Source of the DNA: Akebia trifoliata
Taxonomy: Eukaryota > Streptophyta > Magnoliopsida > Ranunculales > Lardizabalaceae
Assembly (NCBI GenBank): GCA_017979445.1
Contig: CM030711.1
Span: forward strand, 18,306,922 to 18,370,921
Reading direction: 5' to 3'
DNA length: 64,000 nucleotides
In this document: one piece after another, positions 34,571-44,767 of the stretch
Position numbering within the stretch: position 1 is the stretch's first letter
Layout: the number at the start of each line of letters is the position of its first letter
Position numbers and translations under genes: made by a program
The notes under the pieces: model-generated
Told to the model about the DNA's origin: nothing
What the model saw: the letters and a program-made list of their open reading frames with translations, nothing else
Database searches by the model: none

Positions 34571-35400
34571 AGACTTGTAAACTAAGGGTGTTTCACCCCT
34601 TATATATCGATCAATATACTAGTTTGCTCACGTAAATATTTGTGGTATCCCTTAGCTTGATTTTGTGAATTATTAGACCAATTTCATGAATCCTAGATAT
34701 TTTCCTTGTAAAAATGGGTTTATACTAATAAAAAAATCATAAAGAACCTAAGCAACAAATTTCTCAATGGAATGAAGCTATTTACAAATGCACTCTTGCT
34801 TTGGATGTACTCGAAAAAATGGATGTAGTTCAACTTTATACTAAATTAGTTATTAATATATCGATTGTTAAGATATAATTGTTAGTATAATTTTATTGTT
34901 ATATTATTTTATTAATGTAATATAATGTGAAGTTATGTTATTAATTGAGTCTGTACGTGTTTATTTTAAGTTAGACATCATATAGTTAAACTAAACTAAA
35001 ATTAATTATTTAATACCACATGGGCTGCCATCTACATGTCATTATTGGTAGCCGCATAGACACCTTTATTGAAAAGAAAAATGCTTAGATCTAAGTGAAA
35101 ACATTTTACCATGAATACACATTTAGTATTACTTGGATTGACGTTGTGGTCACCCTACATGATGTACCTAGAGGTTAATTGGATTGATGTTGTGGTCACC
35201 CTATTCTTTTAAATATGATACGTGGACTAAGGTTCATCTAAAATCTTATAAATACCTTCATCTTCCATATTTTCACCATTCCACATCTCTTTCAAACAAT
35301 TATTTGTGTGTCTGTCTCTCAATCTCAAGTATCACTATATAAGGTATAGAAGTTGTGAACCCTAGGTCTTTCTCATCTAATGTCCAAAACTAATGATATG
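34571..35400. other. Unassigned AT-rich stretch
   Basis: No gene is seen. A 26-bp direct repeat with TTGGATTGACGTTGTGGTCA occurs at about 35133 and 35179. Confidence 0.4.
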
Positions 35401-35402
35401 AA

Positions 35403-35938
35403 GGTCACATTTGAGGGACAACTACAAGTGACAACTAGTTTTACATCTCTTGGATGCTATCCATTTCCAATATCCAACAGCATCTGGCGGTGTTGTAAAA
35501 AAATTGAAAAATGGACAGCATCCAGATGGTTGGATAAAAATAGTTGTTAGTTTTAGATGTCCCCCAAAAACGTCCCTATATCTATAGGTTTTGTATTCAG
35601 ATGAGATAGATTCTGGCTTCACAAGATTGATATATAAATCTAAATTTTTTGGGTACTAATCATAAGGGTATGACGGTCAAATGTATTTGGGTTCAATTTT
35701 CATTAAATGTACTAGAAATTAGTTGTAGATCTCGAAATGACCTTTGATATGATATCTTATATCAAGAGATGTATTCGGGGGACATCTAAAATGGACAACT
35801 ATTTTTACACAACCACAGATGATGTCCATTTTTTTATCTTTCCTACAACACCACTAGATGTCGTTGATCTTGTAAAAGGGAAACATCCAAGAGATGTAAA
35901 ACTAGCTGCTCACTTGTAGATGTCCCTTGAAAGTGACC
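35403..35938. mobile_element. Fold-back (long inverted repeat) element, 536 bp
   Basis: Arms 35403-35565 and 35776-35938 (163 bp each) are inverted copies with outer ends GGTCACATTTGAGGGACA / TGTCCCTTGAAAGTGACC and inner ends GATGTCCCCC / GGGGGACATC. The 210-bp centre is AT-rich and non-coding. Matching across the arms includes TTTTACATCTCTTGGATG. This is a stem-forming, non-autonomous DNA element; its superfamily is unresolved. Confidence 0.8.
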
Positions 35939-36072
35939 CAATTATATAATATGCCAAAGCTTTTTGTAAGAACTACAGCTTTTCAAAGTAACCCAAGAGC
36001 CTATTCTCAATAGATTTTACCCAATTTTCATTACAAGCTTACTACTACAATTCAATTTTTTTTAAAAAGTTG

Positions 36073-36176
36073 ATTTGACCATGTCATCTTGTAATGGTTA
36101 TCACTCGGCCATTCAAAATATCAGATTTTGATGAATCAAAACTCTAAACCTATTTCATCCTCAAGATCTACCTTTT
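36073..36176 (+). repeat. Direct repeat, left copy (about 105 bp)
   Basis: Matches 36658-36764 (shared CGGCCATTC/TGGCCATTC, GATGAATCAAAACTCTA and TCAAGATCTA words). The pair encloses the LINE RNase H fragment. Confidence 0.75.
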
Positions 36177-36294
36177 TCCAAAGATACAAAGGCCCAAAGC
36201 TCAAGAGATTTCACCTAGATTTTATTATAAACCTATCACCCCAATCTCCTTTGTGCAATGAGTTCAAGAAGAAAAAAAAAAAAGGAATTAATGC

Positions 36295-36525
36295 AATTCT
36301 AAATTTAGTGAAATTCTCAAAATCAACACAGATGGTTCCTTGGGATTCATTGGAAGAAATTCTAAAGGAGATCTAGTGTTTGTAGGATTGGAAAATACAG
36401 TGGAGAAAGGTATAGTCACTATAAAACTCAATAACATTCTTGAAGTATCTAAAATGCACTTAGAAAAGGCTATGATCAGATCATTCTTTCATCTTATTCA
36501 CTTTAGTTTATTAGATTCATAAAAA
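36295..36525 (+). pseudogene. LINE RNase H N-terminal fragment
   Basis: Reads EILKINTDGSLGFIGRNSKG then DLVFVGLENTV, the first beta strands of an RNase H-like (RVT_3) domain with the catalytic aspartate in TDGS. About eight residues usually found between the TDGS patch and GRNSKG appear deleted. It continues into HLEKAM, then decays. It may belong to the same LINE family as the fragment at 34262, but it lies downstream of it on the same strand, so it is a separate insertion. Confidence 0.6.
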
Positions 36526-36657
36526 GTAATTTGAATGCTCGTGGCTATACCTTGAATTAGTCAAAGAAATTAAATTGATAGCCACTTCCTTTTTAACATG
36601 TCGATTTGATTTCTTTTTTGCAAGAAGTAAATCCAACGACGGATTTCAAAAATCTAC

Positions 36658-36764
36658 CTTTTTGACAATGTTATCTTATAACGATTATAACTTGGCCATT
36701 CGATATCGGATTTGGATGAATCAAAACTCTATACCTATCTCATCATCAAGATCTAGCTTTTTCA
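36658..36764 (+). repeat. Direct repeat, right copy (about 105 bp)
   Basis: Right partner of 36073-36176. Confidence 0.75.
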
Positions 36765-36838
36765 AAAGCTATTGATGACCAAAACCCTTAACATAGATTT
36801 CAGTGTAACCCTACCTTCTCAGTTTCATGTGTGTATTG

Positions 36839-37900
36839 TGTAGACACCCCAGTTGACAACAAATTTCAAAATTCTACTTTGAGATTCACAAGAAAAGATC
36901 TCAAATAATTTTATTGATTTTGATAAAAATTAGAGCACAAATCTCAATGTTTTTCTCTAATTAACAATCAAGTTAATAAGTAAAGATCGTGCATGATCGA
37001 CTGAGAAGGTTGCTTTGATGATGACTTTATTTGTGGTTTATCTTATGTAGAGGCTTCTATATATTTTCTTCCCTTCGGGCTTCACGCTTTATCGGTTTAG
37101 AAGGATTTTTTGACTTCCGAATAAGGGTTTTAGGCTTGATATTCTCTTTTAATCAAAGTATGAGTCTTTTGAAAAACGTTTCTTTGTCCCTGGAGGAGGG
37201 CTTGAGAGGTTCTTCTACTCTAGAGGAAGAGCTTCTGTCTTTTAAAAGAAAGTGGTCAAAAATCTTTTCCAATGAGGGAGGCTTTGGTATTTATAAACTT
37301 AAAGATAATTTAACATTCCAATAATGCCCTAACTTAAAGAGCTTTGATTGGTTTGTTTATAGGCTAAACTCGTTCAAATCCAATTTTAAGGATGCCATAG
37401 ATTTTTGGTGGGCCAAACTCATTTATTTGGTGTGGGGCCTAACATTTAATATGTGGATTACTTAACATTGTTTTATATTATGAGCTTTGTCTGTGATAAC
37501 TACTCAAACCATATGAGGTCTATCTTAATCAATGGGTCCAAATTAAAATGTATAGATCAAAGTTTGGTTTTAGGGACTTTCTGATAATTTAGAAAGTTGC
37601 AAGGTCTCTTTAAATTTTTTGATGCCTATAGATGCCCCCTTAAGGATGCATTATATGATACATAACTGATAGTGATGCATTCTTGATTACCTCAACCAGT
37701 ACATGACATTCTTTGATGAAGATGGATTTTTCTACCGACGCAAGAGGGGTAAAATTATCAAATTACCCTTATGGCCATTTTGTCTCCCAATAAGCCATTT
37801 TCAACTCTCACTAGTTCTGATGAAAGAATGACTCAAGGAAAAGGATGGTATTACCATTAAAAGCTGACCTAACAATTATCTAGGTGTTGGGAAAAGTTAT
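36839..37900 (+). mobile_element. Decayed Tat-type LTR, right end not found
   Basis: Starts TGTAGACACCCCAGTTGAC. A TATA-like TATTTATAAAC lies near 37290. No PBS or CTACA/TTTCA end could be placed, so the right limit is approximate. The tandem-repeat leader that follows supports the assignment. The open stretch at 37031-37324 is not protein-like. Confidence 0.5.
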
Positions 37901-38164
37901 AGGTGGTCTCTTTACCTTTGGTGCTTTGTGCACATAAATTGGAACTTTTGGTCAAGGTGCTTGAGGTTGATAGACTTTATCGGAGTCTTCATACGTCTTC
38001 AAGTGTAAACTGATCCGACACTCAACATAAGTCTCAAGATTGTCAAAATATGGAACTAACACTTGATTATCTTCGTATATTCTTTTCTATGCATGATGAC
38101 TTGTAACAAATAGAAATAATGAAGAGTTTTAAGCTCTATGATTATTTGTTGATCTCTAGAGCAA

Positions 38165-38690
38165 TTATTTACTAGTCGTGGTCGGGGGCGGATAACGTTA
38201 ACTTGTTAGAAGCACCGCATGATGGGACATATGTGCATACCAATTGGTCAATCTTCAAAGTAGTTGTTTATTCGTGGTGCTTGGGGCCAAACAACAGCAA
38301 CTAGCTAAAAATACTACATAACGAGAGACATGTACACCACAGATGGCTAGTCTCCAAAGTAGTTGGTTATCAGTAGTTCACGGGGATGGACAATACCAAT
38401 TTGTAAGATATGTTGTGTGATAAGAGACATATACACGCTGGTTGGCTAGTTTCCAAACTAGTTTTTTATTAGTGGTACTCGGGGGTTGACAACGCTAACT
38501 AGTTAGAGATGTAGAGACATTCATGTTGGTTGGCAAGTCTCCAAAGCAAAAATTTCTCAATGGTGGTTGGGGGCGGACAATGTCAACTAGCTAGAAATGT
38601 TGTGTGATGAGAGATATCTATGTTGGCCATATCCTGAATTAACTATTTATTAGTGATGTTCGGGAGAGGACAGTGTCAACTGGTGCCAGA
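38165..38690 (+). repeat. Tandem array, about 100-110 bp units, about five copies
   Basis: The phrase GTCGGGGGCGGACAACGTC-like followed by AACTAGTTAGAAATG, GAGAGACATATACATG and TTGGCTAGTCTCCAAAGTAG recurs near 38178, 38280, 38380, 38480 and 38570, with another partial unit at 38660. It is probably the leader array of the Tat relic starting at 36839. Confidence 0.85.
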
Positions 38691-38699
38691 GCATTATTG

Positions 38700-38800
38700 A
38701 GCATGATGCCTTTTGATTTATACTTGCATCTCATACTTATATGTACCTTTAGTCAACGTGGCACTAGTACTTGGTAAGACATGTCATTTTCTGAATAAGT
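38700..38800 (+). other. Tat leader motif, diverged
   Basis: GTCAACGTGGCACTAGTACT matches the T1 leader near 7507-7530 and 7715-7738, tying this stretch to a Tat-type leader. Confidence 0.5.
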
Positions 38801-39329
38801 ATGTTCTCCCTTATATTTATTATTCCATAGGGATGGCTAAGGACACTCTTCCCAATGGTTCAAGGAATGAGATTTATTCCAAAAGGAACTTACCACTTGA
38901 TGGGATAAAATCATTTTACTTCAATCATAATGGCAATCAATATCCTAAAGAAAAATTACGAAAACCCTTCTCTTCTCGAATCATTTTGGTTGTAGGGAGT
39001 TATAAAGAGGGAGAAAAGCCATTTCTCAAACTCAACTTTCTTATGAATTAGAATGCTAAGATGAAGCTATGATGGTTGCATATCTTTCCTAGTAGTTATG
39101 TCATTTTCTTCTTCCTTGCGAAGGTGGTGATGTTCTTTGTCCAGGTACGTTTAAGGTAGCAGTATTGATGGCCTGATGTACTATATTCATCTTGGTATCT
39201 CCACTTCTGTATTATTTGTACTAACGTCTAACTCAAACCTATTAGGGTGTGAAAACACAAATAATTGTAGGTGCTTTCTCGACTTATTGCCTCTTTCACT
39301 ATTTATTTTGCTGAATTGGACTTCATTTT

Positions 39330-39719
39330 CCTTGGGGAATATTTAGTGACATTTATGCTGATTATGGGCCTTCATATGTGGTTTGCACGGCTAGTGTTTC
39401 CAACTCATATTTCAGTTGGGATGATAGTACAAAGGATGCGATGGACTTAATCCTCAACATGGGTTTTAGTGATTTTAAATGGTATCATGATGAGATTTGA
39501 GCACCAAAAGGTGATAGAAGGATACAAATGGATAATGGTGATGACCCTTTTGAGATTCAAGTTTTCATGATAAGTTGTTGTTCAGAATTTGTTGTATTTT
39601 ATCATAATAATATTTGTGAGGTGGAAATGTACAGTCCTCATAGGTTTGCTCGTCAACAAGGCTTTAGTCAACGTTTTCCTGGAACTCCGATTCATTTTGC
39701 AGGATCCATCGACATGTAA
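39330..39719 (+). pseudogene. Plant mobile domain (aminotransferase-like PMD) fragment
   Basis: Reads YADYGPSYVVC, then in another frame DDPFEIQVFMISCC and EMYSPHRFARQQGFSQRFPG. The block YSPHRxARQxGFxQxxPG is the hallmark I remember for the plant mobile domain (PF10536 type), found in transposon-derived and domesticated MAIN/MAIL-like proteins. A stop (TGA near 39498) and a frame change show decay. The open stretch at 38713-39051 just upstream may be part of the same ORF, but I do not recognise it. Confidence 0.55.
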
Positions 39720-40139
39720 GAATTATATAGTTTGTGGCCATCTTTAACCCAAATAAAGAGCCGAGTCTAATTTTTTATTCCTTTGAAAACAAAAGATATG
39801 ATTCAGCAATTTGATAAGAGTTATTGAGATTAATGGGCTTAAGACGTAGTGCCTCACTTATGTTCACTTAATTCCATCTTCTTGATGATAACATTTATGT
39901 TTCAAACTTCAACTTTGATGGAAGAAAGGGTGTTGAAGATTGTTATGTACATCGTACATTGCTTTCTACACAAAAATCTTTTCAAAAAAGAAAAATGAAG
40001 CAGACGCATATTGAAGAATCGTAAAAGGTTGTTACGAAACCTAAATTGAAATTGCATTTCAAAAGAACGTTGCAGACTTCAGTAACTATTCAAACAGAAC
40101 AAGATAATATTCTTAGGTGGATATTATAGAATAGACTGT

Positions 40140-40970
40140 TTATGAAACAAGTCCTACATGTCCTTTGAAGCTTGTTATTCAGATTAAGCCTAATAATATA
40201 AGAACGACTCTAGGTAGACAAAAAGCTAAAGTTGAAAATGTGTCCCTTAGGAGAGTAATAGATTTCTCCATATCAAAATCAAGGCCAAATTGACTTAGGT
40301 ACTCTTTTAGTAGGTCAATGTTCTTTGTTTCTTGAAATGTGCTACTGATCAAAGTTTCAATCATGTTGACCACTCCCAAGTCATTCATATATGTGGATGG
40401 GAATTTGTTGGAAGACATTCATTTTGACTTTCATGTCTCCAAATGCTAAGGTCATGATCCCGTTCTTACATCTAATCATGGCATCATATGTTGCCAAGAA
40501 TGGCCTCTCTAGGATGGTAGGAACATGGCTATTTGGGTTAATGATAGGTTAAGTGTCAAGAACCAAAAAATCAATGGGGAAATAGAAGTTTTTAACATTT
40601 ATTATAAAATACTCCATAATTCCCTTTGGAACCTTAATCGATATGTCACCTAAAGTCAGTATGATATCCATAGGCTTGAGTTCCCCAAACCTAGTTATTT
40701 GTAGACATTGAATGGGAGAAGTTTCACGTTGTCCCCTAGGTCTAACAGATATTTCTCGATCATTGTGACTCCAATGTGCATAGAAATTATAAGACACCTA
40801 GTGTCCTTGAATTTAGGAACAATTTTCTGTTGGATCAGACAATCAGATTAGGTAGTCATCATAGCTTCTCTTGGCATAAACATTTTTCTCTTAAAAGTGG
40901 TGAGATCATTGAGAAATTTAGTATAGAAGCGAATTTGATGGATTGAATACTTCTAAAAAAGCATTAGAAT
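40140..40970 (-). pseudogene. Ty3/gypsy aspartic protease fragment
   Basis: On the minus strand, in two frames, reads KFKDTRCLIISMHIG, then IEKYLLDLGDNVKLLPFNVY (active-site DLGA changed to DLGD), LGLG, GELKPMDIILTLGDISIKVP, NFYFPIDFLVLDT and HVPTILERPFLATYDAMI. This is the usual order of a plant gypsy protease of Athila/Tekay type, ending in the ILGRPFLAT-like motif (here ILERPFLAT). One frameshift (near 40735) and a stop break it. Upstream residues FMPREAM fit the linker after gag. No RT follows on the minus strand below 40140. Confidence 0.75.
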
Positions 40971-41522
40971 AATTTCCCTTCCTGTTGGAATTGTCCATCT
41001 TCTTTTATATTTTCCATAAACAAGAGCATGTTAGTATTGGCTATCCATTATTTTATTTTCTTTACCAGATGCAGTAATCTCTCCTTCTAACTTTGGTTGG
41101 AAATGGAATTTATAGGTTTTGGCGAAAAAAAAAAGCAAGCAAGTGTGTCAATAATGGGCTAGAGATGTGGAAAATGAGATTTTCTTGTTGGAAGACAACC
41201 CTTTTTCATGGTTAAATTTTCATCAATAGTTATGTACACATGATGTATGCTAATTTTGTGTTTTTCTATCAATTGTAGGGTTTAAAAACACCCGACAGAT
41301 CATGTAGTAATCTTTTACCATTTTTTTATTAAGTACTTTCTCGGAATTTATGGATTATATTTAGAAAATTTTCTTATATGGTAATTCTTCATTGACAATG
41401 AAAACTATTTGAATCAAGTAACAACTATTTCATGTTGGTTTGCAATTAAAACTAGGGTCCTAAAGGGGTTTCACAGAGGAATACATGATCATATGTGAGG
41501 CTTAAAAGCAAGGACCAACCTA
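40971..41522. other. Unassigned stretch between the protease relic and the inverted arm
   Basis: AT-rich, no gene or element recognised. Confidence 0.4.
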
Positions 41523-41793
41523 CATTTTTATTATAAATCCAGAAGAATAATTTTTTTTACTATAAAATCCAAAAAAAATGACAAGTATAAACAGTTGTAT
41601 TTTGGAACTAGTCATTTTTTAACGACTGTTAACGACAGTCATTTTTCCCGAGTGCCAGACACAGTCGATTTTTTTGGATATTTTTGAAAATCGAATCCTT
41701 TTAAAATGACTGCTCTTGCGATAGTTTGAGCAGTCATTTTTTGGCAAAACGACTGTCATGGGCAGTCAGTTTTTGGCATCAAATGACGTAGTA
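41523..41793. mobile_element. Truncated CACTA-like element (arm 2)
   Basis: Terminus TGACGTAGTA at 41784-41793, subterminal GACTG/CAGTC words at 41615-41770, including ACGACTGTCATGGGCAGTCA. Only the left terminal 270 bp of the element was duplicated. Confidence 0.65.
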
Positions 41794-41999
41794 TTGATTT
41801 TTTTTTTCTTTATCATAGTTTCACTTATCTATGCATTTAACAACCAACAGAATGAGACATCCAAAAAGGAAGGCACCTAGGCTATATACATGAAAACCTT
41901 TCATTTTATGACTCATGTCAAGATCATGGAAACTTGTTAATGACATGAGAAACCCATGACTATCTTGCCACACACAATAGGGGTGCTGAAAATGTTTTA

Positions 42000-42500
42000 G
42001 CCAAAGCTCGCTAATGCCGTGGTCCAAGAAGATGAGTCAAATCCCAGAATTGATGTTAGAACACCTAATTGGGCTGCACTTAGAATTGATGTCAACATAT
42101 AGGAAAAGAAAAAAAAATGGCAGCCTCTGATGATTCAGACTTTTAATGATGCCTCATAAAAACTAGATCTACCATGTCTAGCTGTGCTTTCTATCATTGT
42201 TTGTTTCAATCTGTTGACATTGCTTTATTTTTTTAATTACCTTATTTATGTTGCATTTCTCAATCTTGAAAGGTGTTTGCAGATATAAAGGCTCCAAGTC
42301 CCTAAGGAAACTCGAGGTTTCGGTTTTCTATCTTCATATTTCGCTTGGCAGCAAAATAACACAAATGGCTCAAGTCAAAGAAGGAAAACACTAGATATCC
42401 GTTGTAGAGAAGAAGATGGTGACTCCATCAATTCAATTCTATGGGTGGATATGCCCACAGAGAAAATGGAAGCAATGGGGTTTCATTAGATGAGTTTCCA
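42000..42500 (+). pseudogene. Exon-like remnants of an unidentified gene (arm 2)
   Basis: Block 1 (about 42000-42054) encodes PKLANAVVQEDESNPRIDVR, then TPNWAALRIDVNI before a stop. Block 2 (about 42437-42483) encodes WVDMPTEKMEAMG; the third copy keeps WVEIPSEKMEAMG with different codons at 50970-51005 (minus strand). Block 2 lies in the segment missing from arm 1. The family is not recognised, and the intervening sequence has stops. Confidence 0.4.
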
Positions 42501-42805
42501 CTATGTGAAAAATAAGAAAATTCAATGGCCTGGGACCGTCGAATGAGGTTAAAAAACGACAAGTTGTTGCACCGAATTGAACCATCAAAATGAGTTGTAT
42601 CAAAAATGAAATTCCACTGTCAATAGTGGTCGCAAAAATTCGATGGTCCAAAGTTGTGGAATTTTTCAAAAAAATCAATTTATTTTTAAGAGAAATTAAC
42701 TTTTTTTTTAAAAAATTTTCTACCACCATTTCCATGGCTTGATAAAAGGAGATTATAATTCTACATTCTGAAATCTGTTTCAAAGAAATAATTTAGGTTA
42801 TATTT

Positions 42806-43600
42806 ATGAATGATACTGCCATTATTATACATAAACCTCTTTTAATCTGCTATATTACATCTTTTACATCACAATTTCCACTTAAAATCTACTACATATG
42901 TGAAAGCCAAAAAGAAATTATCCTGATCAAGAGAAAATCCTGCCATCATTGGGGTTGTTCGTGGGTCAATCGACATGTCCGCATCAATCATTAGCATGCC
43001 TCGGTCTTCTATAGACCAAAATATTTCACACAATAAATTATATCTGATTAACATGCCCTATCCGAACAAACCAAGAAAAATAATAATAATAAATAACTGT
43101 TTTATTTATCTAAAAAAGAAAGAGTAGCCCATGAAAGATTTTTGTACCTTATAGTTGCTAAATGACCACTTGGTGTCTATTGCAACATTGTCCATGATGA
43201 GTCATCATAACCAACCATTTTTATCTGTAATTATTATAGTTAAAGTCATTAAGTCATAAATCTATCAGAAGAGTCTAAAATGTTAATTTTGTCATGCATT
43301 ATTGAATAAATGGGTATTTAAACATCGTAAACTACGTTAGCTCTGTTCGAGGAGCTTGCCAGACTCCCCAGAAACTGATTTCACTGAATCGGTTTAGTGC
43401 CAATACTTGTCATTCCTTGTAGTTATGATAATTAGGATCTATAATTAGAACCAATATCCAATTTAATGAAAAATTTCTTAATTATGCAGAATTAATTAGA
43501 ACGAAATTTGTACCTGAAGTTGCTGGTGTGATGATGTCATCAGTTTCACCGAGAATCGAGATGGGCTATCCCTTGGATTCCAACCGTAATTTGGAGCCAT
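42806..43600 (-). pseudogene. Unidentified multi-exon gene remnant (arm 2 copy)
   Basis: Same three blocks as in arm 1, on the minus strand. Block 3 (about 42885-43025) reads RGMLMIDADMSIDPRTTPMM and AGFSLDQDNFF, ending VVDFKWKL, without the TAG seen in arm 1. Block 1 (about 43508-43590) has a TAG where arm 1 has CAA/CAG-like coding. The two copies are therefore broken at different places, which suggests that the source was intact when duplicated. The function is unknown. Confidence 0.5.
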
Positions 43601-43687
43601 CAAGGGGTTGAATAAGCTCCTAATCAAGTATGCATCGTAATTTAGTAAAAATCTAGTTATCTATGCTATGTAACATACTAATTGTAG

Positions 43688-44734
43688 ATACACGTAGTTT
43701 GAAGCCTTTAAAGGTTTGAGCTTATCTACTTGGGTTTGGAGTCACCACCATTCAATTAAGGTGTGAATGGATATCATAAAAATGTTTTCAAAATCTGTTT
43801 TCTTTGGCTTGAAGTGATTCTCTTATCCCAAAGGATAGGGGGTCAAGTCTTCATAGAGATTCTAAGTAAGGAAGGTGTTAAGTACCTTTTCACTCACATC
43901 CTAGATGATTGCCATGGATTGACTATAAATTAAGCATTTAAAAGTCTTTTTATGGTTTTGAAAATAATAGAAACTTATTGGATATAAAATAGATAATTTT
44001 AAGAAAAGTTTCTTATAGTTTAATTTTAGAAAATGGACAAATTAAGAGAATGAGCAAGCTAAAAATGAAATGGTAGCTTGCTGGAAATTTTTTGTGAGCC
44101 TAGGATTTTAGTGGGAATCCATATGGATTCCACCGTTTTAGACCAAAAGGCTCTTTTTGAGACTTATGTCCTCACTTGGGAGTATATATTTTTGGTTTAA
44201 CCTTTAGGAAGTGTCCATTAATTGAACACTGAGATTGGAAAGTCTATAGACCTTATGCATGATTTTGTGTCCTCCATGGGACCGTTTTTTGTTGGTTTAG
44301 AGGGTTAGGTAGAGATCTAGAAAGATTACCACCTTTGACTGTTAACCTTTTTGGAAAATAGGATGTGTATGTGCAAATGTGTATGCATAGGATAAACTTA
44401 TCAAGAGAAGATTACCTCTAAGGAAGGTTTATTCTCTAGCTCTATTGCAATCAGGAAATGAATAAAATGAGAAATTTATTCTAGAATTTAAATTTCAATA
44501 GATTAAATAAAATTAAAAATTTATACCATGAAATTTAAGTTGCATGGAAAGTAAATGGAATTAAAGACTAAGTAACCTAGAAATTTAAATTTGCATGGAA
44601 GTAAAGAATGTAGGAACAAACAACTCCAATGCTCTCAAAGACCATATTGAGGGCTTATTGGAGGAGATTACCTCAAAGAGGGATTGCTTTCTACCCCCGA
44701 GCCTCTTGAATAAAAATCAAAAGATCAACATTAT
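43688..44734 (-). mobile_element. LTR D fragment in the inverted arm
   Basis: Right 1.05 kb of LTR D, ending TATCTACA at 43688 (minus strand), followed by ATTAG where arm 1 has GTTAG. It retains the hairpin (about 43871-43887). Confidence 0.85.
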
Positions 44735-44767
44735 AAACCTTTAGGAAGTGTGCATTAATTGAACACT
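44735..44767. repeat. Filler copy at the LTR D / X junction
   Basis: CCTTTAGGAAGTGTGCATTA followed by ATTGAACACTG repeats 44199-44231 with one change, yet lies exactly at the joint between LTR D and retroelement X. It looks like templated filler at a repair junction. Confidence 0.75.

Larger units (their letters stand above)
41523..44734 (-). repeat. Right (inverted) arm of the segmental duplication
   Basis: Reverse complement of 30140-33039. The inner end lies inside the CACTA-like element, whose left terminus is at 41793 here. The outer end lies inside LTR D and is joined to retroelement X by filler DNA at 44735-44767. Confidence 0.9.
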
